Assembly: GCF_014205015.1 (NCBI RefSeq)
Contig: NZ_JACHMO010000001.1
Span: 5,084,001-5,148,000, forward strand
Reading direction: 5' to 3'
Source: Saccharothrix ecbatanensis
GTDB lineage: Bacteria > Actinomycetota > Actinomycetes > Mycobacteriales > Pseudonocardiaceae
DNA length: 64,000 nt
Positions 49,034-56,640 of the stretch are shown in pieces. Below the pieces are notes generated by a model. It was not told the origin of the DNA. It did not search any database and saw only the letters and a list, made by a program, of their open reading frames with translations. The position numbers and the translations under genes were made by a program. How positions within the stretch are numbered: position 1 is the first letter of the stretch; every line of letters begins with the position of its first letter.

Positions 49034-50377
49034 TCAGTTCCCCCGGTACTTCTTCGCCACGGTTTCCGCCAGCGCCTGACTCTCGTCCAACGCGGCGTCC
49101 ACTGTGGACGAGCCGGCGATGGCGGCGCTGATCTTCTGCGACACCTGCGTGCCCAGGTCGGTGAACTCCGGGATGCCGACGAACTGGATGCCGCTCGCGG
49201 GCCGTTCCTGCACGCCGGGGTCGGTGGGCTTGGCGCCCGCGATGGCCGCCTCCGCCTGCTTGGCGAACGTTCCGCCGGCCGCCAGGTACTCGGGCCGCTG
49301 GTACGTCGACTTCCGCTTGCCGTCGGGCAGCTTGGACCAGCCGAGGTTCTTGCCGACCAGCTCCTCGTAGCCCTTGCCGGACGCCCAGGACACGAACTTC
49401 CAGGCGTTGTCGGCCTTCTTGCTCGCCTTCTGGATGCCGAACGCCCACGTGTAGAGCCACGCGGAGCTTTCCGTCTTCACGACCGGGGCCTGGGCGAAGC
49501 CGAGCTTGCCCTTGACCGGCGAGTCGTCCGCCTCCAGCAGACCGGCGGCGACCGTGGCGTCGTACCACATGGCGACCTTGCCCTGGGTCATGTTGTTCAG
49601 GCACTCGGCGAACCCGGCCTGCGGCGCGCCCGCCTCGCCGTGCGCGCGGACCAGGTCGACGTAGAACTTGGTGGCTTCCTTGAACTCCGGCGCGTTGAGC
49701 CGCGCTTGCCAGTCCTTGGTGAACCACGTGCCGCCGAACGTGTTGACGACGGTGGTCAGCGGCGCCATCAGCTGACCCCAGCCGGGCTGGCCGCGCAGGC
49801 AGATGCCCTTCATGCCGGGCTGCGCGCCGTCGACCTGGGCGGCGATGTCGGCGACCTGCTGCCACGTCGGCTTCTCGGGCATGGTGAGGCCCTTGGCGTC
49901 CAGCACGTCCTTGCGGTACATGAGGAACGACGACTCGCCGTAGAACGGCTGGGCGTACACCTTGCCATCGGCGGCGGTCAGCGACTGGCGGATCGGCGCG
50001 AGGACGTCGTCCTGGTCGAAGCCGGTGTCCTTGGCGACGTAGTCGTCCAGCGGGGTGAGCCAGCCGTTCTTGGCGTAGATCGGCGTCTCGTAGTTGCTGA
50101 TCGTGGCGACGTCGTACTGGCCGGCCTGGCTGGAGAAGTCCTGGCTGATCTTGTCGCGGACGTCGTTCTCGGGCAGCACGGTGAAGTTGACCGTGATGCC
50201 GGTGTCCTTGGTGAAGTTGTCCGCGGTGAGCTTCTGGAGGTCCTGCATCTGCGGGTTGTTCACCATCAGGACGTTGATCGAGTTGTCGGCGCCGCCGCCC
50301 CCGCCACCCGCGCCGGCGCACGCGGTCGTGGCCAGGAGCACCGCGGCCAGCAGGCCGCCATACCGCAATGACTTCAT
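49034..50377 (-). CDS. polyol/sugar ABC substrate-binding lipoprotein
   Basis: A 447-residue extracellular solute-binding protein with a lipoprotein signal (lipobox LLATTAC, lipidated C20) and a glycine-rich linker (AGGGGGG). The two-lobed CUT1 fold shows INVLMVNNPQMQDLQKL, DVATISNYETPIYAKNGWL and QPFYGESSFLMYRKDVLD. The ending resembles sorbitol/mannitol-binding (SmoE-type) proteins. Strong GAAGG ribosome site. First gene of the operon SBP-permease-permease-dehydrogenase, which imports and oxidises a polyol. Confidence 0.92.
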   Translation of the reverse strand: MKSLRYGGLLAAVLLATTACAGAGGGGGGADNSINVLMVNNPQMQDLQKLTADNFTKDTGITVNFTVLPENDVRDKISQDFSSQAGQYDVATISNYETPIYAKNGWLTPLDDYVAKDTGFDQDDVLAPIRQSLTAADGKVYAQPFYGESSFLMYRKDVLDAKGLTMPEKPTWQQVADIAAQVDGAQPGMKGICLRGQPGWGQLMAPLTTVVNTFGGTWFTKDWQARLNAPEFKEATKFYVDLVRAHGEAGAPQAGFAECLNNMTQGKVAMWYDATVAAGLLEADDSPVKGKLGFAQAPVVKTESSAWLYTWAFGIQKASKKADNAWKFVSWASGKGYEELVGKNLGWSKLPDGKRKSTYQRPEYLAAGGTFAKQAEAAIAGAKPTDPGVQERPASGIQFVGIPEFTDLGTQVSQKISAAIAGSSTVDAALDESQALAETVAKKYRGN

Positions 50378-50440
50378 CGTCTTGCCTTCCTTAGGGCGAG
50401 CGGAAGCAGACCCCTGGTGCCGGGGCCTCTGGGTGGGTTG

Positions 50441-50482
50441 GGTCAAGCCCGGACCGTTAAGCCCGAACGGTCAAGCGCGGAC
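50441..50482. promoter_or_regulatory. candidate DeoR operator before the polyol operon
   Basis: Near-identical direct repeats GGTCAAGCCCGGAC (50441-50454) and GGTCAAGCGCGGAC (50469-50482) bracket GCCCGAACGG (50461-50470). The latter's reverse complement, CCGTTCGGGC, recurs in the deoR promoter region (51265-51274). The second repeat overlaps the deoR 3' end. Confidence 0.5.
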
Positions 50483-51232
50483 GACCTTCGGTCCGAGCAG
50501 GGCGTAGCGGTGCGCTTCGCCCGCGGGCAGCACGGAGTCCGTGACGACCGCTTCCAGGTCGGCGACAGTGCCGAACCGGTGGAAGCTCGCGACGCCGAAC
50601 TTCGTGTGCACGCCGACGAAGATCCGTCTGCGGGACGACGCCAGGGCCTGGGCCTTCACCGCGCCCACCGCCGGGTCCGGCGTGGTGAGGCCGTGCTCGC
50701 GGGAGATGCCGTTCGCCCCGATGTAGGCGAGGTCGATCACCATCTCCGACAGCATGCGGGTGGCCCAGTGGTCCACGGTCGCCAGCGTGTGGCCGCGGAC
50801 CCGTCCGCCGAGCAGCAGCACCGTCGCGGACGGGACCTCGGACAGCACGGCGGCGGTCGGCAGCGACGCGGTGATCACGGTCAGCGGCCTGCCGGTGGGC
50901 AGGGCCTCGGCGACGAGCTGGGGTGTGTAGCCCTCGTCGATGAACACCGTCTCCGCGTCACCGAGCCGGTCGGCGGCGGCTCGGGCGGTCCGCCGCTTCT
51001 CCGGCACCATCGACGCGGACCGGAACTTCAGGCCCGTCTCGTAGCCGGCGCTCTCCACCGGGAACGCGCCGCCGTGCGTGCGGCGGACCAGGCCGTGCTC
51101 GTCCAGCAGTCGCAGGTCGCGCCGCACGGTCTCCTGCGCGACGTCCAGCTCGGCCGCGATCTCGGCCACGTCGACCCGGCCGTCCGCCCGAGCCCTGGCC
51201 AGGATGCGGCGCTTGCGTTCGTCCGCCCGCAT
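50471..51232 (-). CDS. DeoR-family regulator of the polyol operon
   Basis: A 253-residue regulator: DeoR winged helix (ERKRRILARARADGRVDVAE, LDVAQETVRRDLRLLDEHG, RRTHGGAF) and a sugar-phosphate-sensing ISOCOT domain (DRLGDAETVFIDEGYTPQLV, ATVLLLGGRVRGHTLATVD). Such proteins are usually repressors relieved by a phosphorylated sugar or polyol. AAGGAGG ribosome site. It sits directly upstream of the transport operon on the same strand. Confidence 0.92.
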   Translation of the reverse strand: MRADERKRRILARARADGRVDVAEIAAELDVAQETVRRDLRLLDEHGLVRRTHGGAFPVESAGYETGLKFRSASMVPEKRRTARAAADRLGDAETVFIDEGYTPQLVAEALPTGRPLTVITASLPTAAVLSEVPSATVLLLGGRVRGHTLATVDHWATRMLSEMVIDLAYIGANGISREHGLTTPDPAVGAVKAQALASSRRRIFVGVHTKFGVASFHRFGTVADLEAVVTDSVLPAGEAHRYALLGPKVVRA

Positions 51233-51243
51233 GGCGCCTCCTT

Positions 51244-51294
51244 GCCCGCTCGGACCGTCGCTGCCCGTTCGGGCCGCGCATAAGGTGTAACACC
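51244..51294. promoter_or_regulatory. deoR promoter region with repeated words
   Basis: TGCCCGCTCGGAC (51244-51256) and TGCCCGTTCGGGC (51262-51274) are direct repeats 18 bp apart. GGTGT-A-ACACC (51284-51294) is a perfect small palindrome. These may be autoregulatory sites. The 10-mer CCGTTCGGGC is shared with the polyol operon promoter. Confidence 0.45.
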
Positions 51295-51436
51295 GCGGAA
51301 ATAGTGTGGCCAGCGCCACAGCCGGGTCAGCGATGCCCGAGTTTCGCCCGCTTTCCCTGACCGAACACACACCATCAGCCCGTTTCGTGCCCGATCGGCC
51401 CCAATTCCTTGCCCGTTCCCACCCCACTCAACGCGT

Positions 51437-51469
51437 CAGGCCCCTGGGTTCACGCAACCCAGGGGCCTG
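51437..51469 (-). terminator. terminator downstream of the alkene reductase
   Basis: A perfect 14-bp stem, CAGGCCCCTGGGTT (51437-51450) with AACCCAGGGGCCTG (51456-51469), and a five-base loop. It lies after the nested palindrome and before the deoR promoter on the minus strand. Confidence 0.88.
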
Positions 51470-51481
51470 CACACACGTTCC

Positions 51482-51665
51482 GAACGTTGAATTCACCCGT
51501 CCTGAACGTAGGACACGGTGGTCCTGAACGTACGACTCGCGCGTTCTGAACGTAGGACTCACGCGAGTCGAACGCTCAGGTCGCGTGAGTCCTACGTTCG
51601 CGTCGCGTGAGTCCTACGTTGGGGACCACCGTGTCCTACGTTCCGGTACCCCGAATTCAACGCTC
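51482..51665. repeat. triple-nested palindromic repeat D
   Basis: Three nested inverted repeats share one centre region. Outer arms GAACGTTGAATTC (51482-51494) and GAATTCAACGCTC (51653-51665) match 12 of 13. Middle arms are a perfect 21-bp pair (51504-51524 with 51623-51643). Inner arms are a perfect 19-bp pair, GAACGTAGGACTCACGCGA (51548-51566) with 51581-51599, around a 14-nt loop. An extra copy of TCGCGTGAGTCCTACGTT is at 51603-51620. The right end contains the stop codon of the alkene reductase. It can form a large hairpin in RNA. Confidence 0.92.
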
Positions 51666-52725
51666 AGGACAGGGCTGGGTAGTCGATGTAGCCCTTCTCG
51701 GTGCCGCCGAAGAAGCTGGTCTGGTCCGGGGTGTTGAACGGGCCGCCGTTGGCCAGGCGGGCAGGAAGGTCCGGGTTGGCCAGGAACAGCGCGCCGAACG
51801 CGAGCGCGTCCGCGACGCCGTTGTCCAGCAGGGCCAGCTCTCCGGGGCCGGTCACACCTTCGGGCGTGAACGGGTTGAGGATCAGCGTGCCGGAGAACCG
51901 CTTGCGCAGCTCCAGCGTCAACGGCCGCTCGTCCTGCTCGGCGACGTGCAGGTAGGCCAGGCCGATCGGGTCGATGGCGTCGACCAGGGCCGGGTACAGC
52001 TCGCGGTGGGTCACCTCGGCGATGTCGTTGTAGCCGTTGCCGGGGGAGATCCGCAGGCCGACGCGGCTCGCGCCGATCGCCTCGGACACCGCGCGCACGA
52101 CCTCGACCACGAACCGGATGCGGTTCTCGATGGAGCCGCCCCACTCGTCGTCACGCAGGTTCGTGTTGTCCGCCAGGAACTGGTGCAGCAGGTAGCCGTT
52201 GGCCCCGTGCAGCTCGATGCCGTCGAACCCGGCCTCGATCGCGTTGCGCGCGGCGGTGGCGAAGTCGGCGATGGTCGCCTCGATGTCCGCCGGGGTCAGC
52301 TGCACGGGCGGCAGGTAGTCGAGCATCTCGGTGCCCGTGAACAGCTGCCCGTCCGCGCGCACCGTGGACGCGCTCACCGGGTGCAGACCGTCCGGCAGCA
52401 GGCTGGGGTGGCCGATCCGGCCGGCGTGCATGATCTGCGCGAAGATCCGTCCGCCCGCCGCGTGCACCGCGTCCGTCACGCCACGCCAGCCCTCGATCTG
52501 CTCCGCGCTGTGCAACCCCGGCGTGTGCGTGTACCCCTGACCCACGGGGGACGGTTGGATGCCCTCGGTGATGATCAACCCGGCACCGGCACGCTGGGCG
52601 TAGTACTCGGCCATGACCGGCGTCGGCACGGTGTCGTACGCGCGGCTGCGGGTCATCGGCGCCATCACGATCCGGTTGGCCAACTTGGTGCCGGCCAGGT
52701 CGAACGGCTCGAACGCGGTGCTCAC
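51664..52725 (-). CDS. old yellow enzyme-type alkene reductase
   Basis: A 353-residue FMN-dependent NADH:flavin oxidoreductase of the NemA/OYE class. It shows LANRIVMAPMTRSRA, QIMHAGRIGHPSLLPDG, GFDGIELHGANGYLLHQFL, NLRDDEWGGSIENRIRF and SFFGGTEKGYIDYPAL at the end. It reduces activated C=C bonds or electrophiles. The GTG at 52725 has a TGGAGG site. It is divergent from a MarR regulator that most likely senses the electrophile. The stop codon lies inside repeat D. Confidence 0.93.
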   Translation of the reverse strand: MSTAFEPFDLAGTKLANRIVMAPMTRSRAYDTVPTPVMAEYYAQRAGAGLIITEGIQPSPVGQGYTHTPGLHSAEQIEGWRGVTDAVHAAGGRIFAQIMHAGRIGHPSLLPDGLHPVSASTVRADGQLFTGTEMLDYLPPVQLTPADIEATIADFATAARNAIEAGFDGIELHGANGYLLHQFLADNTNLRDDEWGGSIENRIRFVVEVVRAVSEAIGASRVGLRISPGNGYNDIAEVTHRELYPALVDAIDPIGLAYLHVAEQDERPLTLELRKRFSGTLILNPFTPEGVTGPGELALLDNGVADALAFGALFLANPDLPARLANGGPFNTPDQTSFFGGTEKGYIDYPALS

Positions 52726-52740
52726 GGCTGCCTCCAGGAT

Positions 52741-52762
52741 GCTGTTTACCTGTCCGAACAGC
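52741..52762. promoter_or_regulatory. MarR operator candidate
   Basis: GCTGTT-N10-AACAGC is an inverted repeat 16 bp upstream of the alkene reductase start, in the 108-bp gap shared with the divergent marR gene. Confidence 0.55.
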
Positions 52763-52833
52763 AATCACCCCGGAGTACATTCCGATCAGCCACTGTGACG
52801 GCGCTCACGATCGAGGAAGACTAGAATCGTGCC

Positions 52834-53340
52834 ATGGCTCCGACCGGACAAAAGCCCACGTCAGTACCCACTCCTCCAGCCACGGAGGACAGTCCGATCA
52901 GCCATGCCATCGTCCGGATCGCCCGGCTGCACCGCCTGCTCGCCGCACAGCTGCTCAGGCAGGCAGGGCTGCACCCGGGCCAGGAACTCGTGATGATGCA
53001 ACTCTGGGAAAGCGGCCCACGGCGGCAGGCCGACCTGTGCGGCGCACTCGGCGCGGACTCCCCCACCATGACCCGGACCGTGCAGCGCCTGGAACGCGCC
53101 GGTTTCGTGCGCCGCTCCCCCGATCCGACCGACGGGCGCGCCGCCCTCATCGAGCCGACCGCCGCCAGCCAGGCCCTGCGCCACCAGGTCGAACGCATGT
53201 GGCGTGAGCTGGAGGAGGCAACGGTCGGCGAGCTGGACGACGACCAGCAGGCCGAGACCCTGAGGGCGCTCGGCCTGCTGGAGACGAACCTGGCGAGTCG
53301 GGCACACCGCGCGTGCCCCGACGGCGACGGCGGGCGGTAG
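52834..53340 (+). CDS. MarR-family regulator
   Basis: A 168-residue MarR protein. The winged helix reads LLRQAGLHPGQELVMMQLW, then RQADLCGALGADSPTMTRT, VQRLERAGFVRRSPDPTDGR and AALIEPTAASQAL. Flanking helices make the dimer interface. Divergent from an alkene reductase, the usual arrangement for an electrophile-responsive repressor. Its TAG stop is in a 20-bp repeat shared with the convergent GH13 gene. Confidence 0.9.
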   Translation: MAPTGQKPTSVPTPPATEDSPISHAIVRIARLHRLLAAQLLRQAGLHPGQELVMMQLWESGPRRQADLCGALGADSPTMTRTVQRLERAGFVRRSPDPTDGRAALIEPTAASQALRHQVERMWRELEEATVGELDDDQQAETLRALGLLETNLASRAHRACPDGDGGR

Positions 53341-53395
53341 CCGGCGGAGCTAGCGGGCGGGACCTGGCCGGGAGCTAGCCGGCGGAGCTAGCGGG
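53338..53395. repeat. 20-bp direct repeat at the ends of two convergent genes
   Basis: TAGCCGGCGGAGCTAGCGGG occurs at 53338-53357 and 53376-53395. The marR stop (TAG, 53338-53340) is in the first copy and the GH13 stop (53388-53390, minus strand TAG) in the second. The copies may form a stem through GCTAGC cores. Confidence 0.7.
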
Positions 53396-54908
53396 TGAGC
53401 CTGATCCAGGCGGCGGTGTCCGTCGGCACGGCGCCGTCCACGAGCGGCCCGCTGGTCAGCAGCACGCCGTCGTGCGCGGGCAGTGGGACCGGCGAGTCGG
53501 ACAGGTTCAGCACGCACGCGAAGTCCGTGCCCCGGGTGAACGCGACCACCCCCGGCCCCAGGTCCAGCCACTCCATCGGCCCGTCACCCAGCGCCTCCTC
53601 CGAACGCCGGCGGGCGAGCACGGTCCGGTAGTGCGCCAGCATCGAGTCCGGGTCGCCGGTCTGCGCGGCCACCGACAGGGACTTCCAGTGCTCCGGCTGC
53701 GGCAGCCACGACGGCCCGCCCTCACCCCACGGGATCGGCACCCGGCACCCGTCACGACCCCGGTCGGTGTGCCCGGACCGCACCCACACCGGGTCCTCCC
53801 GCAGCTCGTCGGGCAGGTCGTCCACCTCCTCCAGCCCCAGCTCCTCCCCCTGGTAGACGTACACGCAGCCGGGCAGCGCGGTGGTCAGCATGATCGCCGC
53901 ACGCGCCCGTTTCGCGCCCAGCTCCAAGTCCGTCGGAGTCAGGTGCTGCCGCCGACCGAAGTCGAACGACGTGTCCGAACGCCCCATCCGCGACACGTGC
54001 CGCGTCACGTCGTGGTTGGACAGCACCCACGTGGGCGGCGCACCGACCGGCGCGTGCGCGGCCAACGTGCCGTCGATGACCCGCCGCAACTCGCCGGATT
54101 CCCAAGGGCAGCACAAAAAATCGAAGTTGAACGCCGAGTGCAGCTCGTCCGCGCGCAGGTAGCGGGCGAACCGCTCCGGGTCCGGCAGCCACATCTCGCC
54201 GACGAACACCCGCTCGTCCGCGTACTCGTCCAGCACCTCCCGCCACGACCGGTAGATGTCGTGCACGCCGTCCTGGTCGGAGTACGGCAGGTCGGCGTCG
54301 GGCCTGGAGAAGTCCTTCACCAGCCCGTCGGCCACGTCGATGCGGAACCCGTCCACCCCCCGGTCCAGCCAGAACCGCAGGATCGACTCGAACTCGGCCC
54401 GCACCTCCGGGTTGGTCCAGTTCAGGTCCGGCTGCTCCGGGCTGTAGAGGTGCAGGTACCACGAGCCGTCCGGCGCCTGCGACCACGCCGGCCCGCCGAA
54501 CCTCGACTGCCAGTCGTTCGGCGGCGAATCGCCCTCGTGGAACCAGAACCGGTCACGCCCCTCGCCCCGCAACGCCTCCTGGAACCACGGGTGCTGGTCC
54601 GAGCAATGGTTGGGCACGATGTCGATGATCACCCGCAGGCCGACCCCGTGCGCCTCGCCGATCAGCTTCTCCGCCTCCACGAGCGTGCCGAACACCGGCT
54701 CGATGTCGCGGTAGTCGGCGACGTCGTAGCCGCCGTCGGCCAACGGGGACGGGTACCAGGGGCTGAGCCAGATCGCGTCCACACCCAACTCGGCGAGGTA
54801 GGGCAGCTTCCGCCGCAGTCCCGCCAGGTCGCCGACACCGTCCCCGTTGCCGTCGGCGAAACTGCGCGGGTACACCTGGTAGATGGCCGCACCGCGCCAC
54901 CAGTTCAT
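53388..54908 (-). CDS. GH13 alpha-glucosidase
   Basis: A 506-residue cytoplasmic GH13 enzyme with the four conserved regions: DIVPNHCSD, GFRIDVADGL (nucleophile Asp), VFVGEMWLPD (acid/base Glu) and VLSNHDVTR (transition-state Asp). It has an N-terminal WWRGAAIYQVYPRSF and no signal peptide. This is the oligo-1,6/alpha-1,4-glucosidase type that cleaves imported alpha-glucosides. GAGGATT ribosome site before the ATG. It is the last gene of the ABC operon, 26 nt after the permease. Confidence 0.93.
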   Translation of the reverse strand: MNWWRGAAIYQVYPRSFADGNGDGVGDLAGLRRKLPYLAELGVDAIWLSPWYPSPLADGGYDVADYRDIEPVFGTLVEAEKLIGEAHGVGLRVIIDIVPNHCSDQHPWFQEALRGEGRDRFWFHEGDSPPNDWQSRFGGPAWSQAPDGSWYLHLYSPEQPDLNWTNPEVRAEFESILRFWLDRGVDGFRIDVADGLVKDFSRPDADLPYSDQDGVHDIYRSWREVLDEYADERVFVGEMWLPDPERFARYLRADELHSAFNFDFLCCPWESGELRRVIDGTLAAHAPVGAPPTWVLSNHDVTRHVSRMGRSDTSFDFGRRQHLTPTDLELGAKRARAAIMLTTALPGCVYVYQGEELGLEEVDDLPDELREDPVWVRSGHTDRGRDGCRVPIPWGEGGPSWLPQPEHWKSLSVAAQTGDPDSMLAHYRTVLARRRSEEALGDGPMEWLDLGPGVVAFTRGTDFACVLNLSDSPVPLPAHDGVLLTSGPLVDGAVPTDTAAWIRLTR

Positions 54909-54934
54909 GTGGAATCCTCCCTCGGTGATGTGTT

Positions 54935-55774
54935 TCAGCCCTTCACGCTGCCGGCGGTGAGACCCGCCAGCACGTGCCGCTGGAACACCAGGAACAGGCC
55001 GATCATGGGCACGCTGGACAGCACGAGGCCGGCCAGCAGCAGGTTGACCGGTGTGTCGGGGGCGAAGCGCTGCAACGCCACGCTGAGCGTCTGCCGCGCC
55101 GGGTCGGAGAACACCAGCAGCGGCCAGATGAAGTCCTTCCACGCGGCCACCACCGCGAAGATGGACACGACCGCCAGGATCGGCCGGGACAGCGGCAGCA
55201 CGATCCGCCACAGCATGGTGAGCTGGCCGGCGCCGTCGATCCGCGCCGCCTCCAGCACCTCCACCGGCAGCTGGTCGAAGAACCGCTTGAGCAGGAACAC
55301 CGTGAACGCGTTCGCCGCGCCCAACAACCACAGCGCCAACGGGTTGTTGAGCAGACCGAGGTCCGCGATGGTCAGGTAGGTGGGGACGAGCAGCACCGCG
55401 GCGGGCATCATCAGGGTCAGCAGCATCATACCCAGAATCCCCTTGCCCAGCACGGGTTTCAGCCGCGACAGGGCGTAAGCGGCGGGCACGTCCACCGCGA
55501 GCTGCACCGCCCACACACCCACCGCGACGACGATCGTGTTGACGAAGTACCGGCCCAGGTCCATCAGGTCCCACGCCTCGGCGTACGTGCCGGGCGTCCA
55601 CGTCTCCGGCACGATCGTCGGTGGCACGCGGGCCAGTTCCACGGCCGTCTTCATCGCCGAGACGACCACCCACAGGAGCGGCACCACGAACACCACCGTG
55701 AGCACGATCGTGGTGATCACGAGGGTGATGGTGTACCCGGCACGTCGCCGCCCCGGTGCGATCAGCGTCCTCAC
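54935..55774 (-). CDS. alpha-glucoside ABC permease, MalG-like
   Basis: A 279-residue permease with six transmembrane helices, the EAARIDGAGQLTMLWRIVLP docking loop and a TPVNLLLAGLVLSSVP ending region. The GTG start overlaps the stop of the preceding permease (GTGA). It belongs to the Agl-type importer with the GH13 enzyme. Confidence 0.92.
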   Translation of the reverse strand: MRTLIAPGRRRAGYTITLVITTIVLTVVFVVPLLWVVVSAMKTAVELARVPPTIVPETWTPGTYAEAWDLMDLGRYFVNTIVVAVGVWAVQLAVDVPAAYALSRLKPVLGKGILGMMLLTLMMPAAVLLVPTYLTIADLGLLNNPLALWLLGAANAFTVFLLKRFFDQLPVEVLEAARIDGAGQLTMLWRIVLPLSRPILAVVSIFAVVAAWKDFIWPLLVFSDPARQTLSVALQRFAPDTPVNLLLAGLVLSSVPMIGLFLVFQRHVLAGLTAGSVKG

Positions 55775-56640
55775 GCGTCCGCCTTCCGCGTCACCCGCAG
55801 GTACAGCGCGGTGAACGCGCCGAGCACCAGCAGCAGCAACAGGCTCAGGGCACTGGCCGTGCCGAAGTCGTTGTAGTAGAAGGCGTACCGGTACAGCAGC
55901 AGCAGGACCGTGACGGTGGAGTCCTCCGGTCCGCCGCCGGTCATCACGTACGGCTCGGTGAACACCTGCATCGTCGCCACGATCTGCAACAGCAGCAGGA
56001 CGAGCAGCACGAACCGGGTCTGCGGCACGGTGACGTGCCACAGCCGGCGCAGCACGCTCGCGCCGTCCAGCTCGGCCGCCTCGTACAGGTCACCGGGGAT
56101 GCTCTGCAACGCGGCCAGGTAGATGAGCGTGGCGGTGCCCAGGTTCGCCCAGGTCGCCACGATCACCAGCGACAGCATCGACGTGTCGGCGCTGTCCAGC
56201 CATGCCGCCCCGTCCAGTCCGAGCCCGCGCAACGCCGAGTTGAGCAGGCCCGGACCGGGGTCGTACATCCACTTCCAGATCAGCGCGGCCACCACCGGCG
56301 GCAGCATCACCGGCAGGTACACGACCAGCCGGAAGTACGCCTTGAAGTGCTTGAGCTCGTTCAGCACGACCGCGAGCAGGAACGGCACCACGAAGCCGAA
56401 GACCAGCGCCAACGCGGTGAACAGCAGGGTGTTGCGCCACGCCGTGGCGAACAGGGGGTCGGCGAAGAGGCGTTCGAAGTTCTCCCAGCCGACCCACGTG
56501 GGGTCGGAGACGAAGTCGACCTGCTGGAATCCCAGCACGGCCCCACGCGCGATCGGGTACCAGGAGAACACCGCGAAGCAGACCAGCGCGGCGGACAGGA
56601 ACCCGTACGCGACCAGGTTCTCCTCGACGCGGCGGCGCAT
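55771..56640 (-). CDS. alpha-glucoside ABC permease, MalF-like
   Basis: A 289-residue permease, six transmembrane helices, EAAELDGASVLRRLWHVTVP docking motif, and MTGGGPEDSTVTVLLLLYRY near the end. The ATG at 56640 overlaps the stop of the binding-protein gene; a GTG one codon earlier is also possible. No ATPase gene is in the operon. Confidence 0.92.
   Translation of the reverse strand: MRRRVEENLVAYGFLSAALVCFAVFSWYPIARGAVLGFQQVDFVSDPTWVGWENFERLFADPLFATAWRNTLLFTALALVFGFVVPFLLAVVLNELKHFKAYFRLVVYLPVMLPPVVAALIWKWMYDPGPGLLNSALRGLGLDGAAWLDSADTSMLSLVIVATWANLGTATLIYLAALQSIPGDLYEAAELDGASVLRRLWHVTVPQTRFVLLVLLLLQIVATMQVFTEPYVMTGGGPEDSTVTVLLLLYRYAFYYNDFGTASALSLLLLLVLGAFTALYLRVTRKADA

Noticed and set aside
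51482..51665. Repeat D as a CRISPR array
   Set aside because: Repeats are nested and inverted with no regular spacers, and no cas genes are present.
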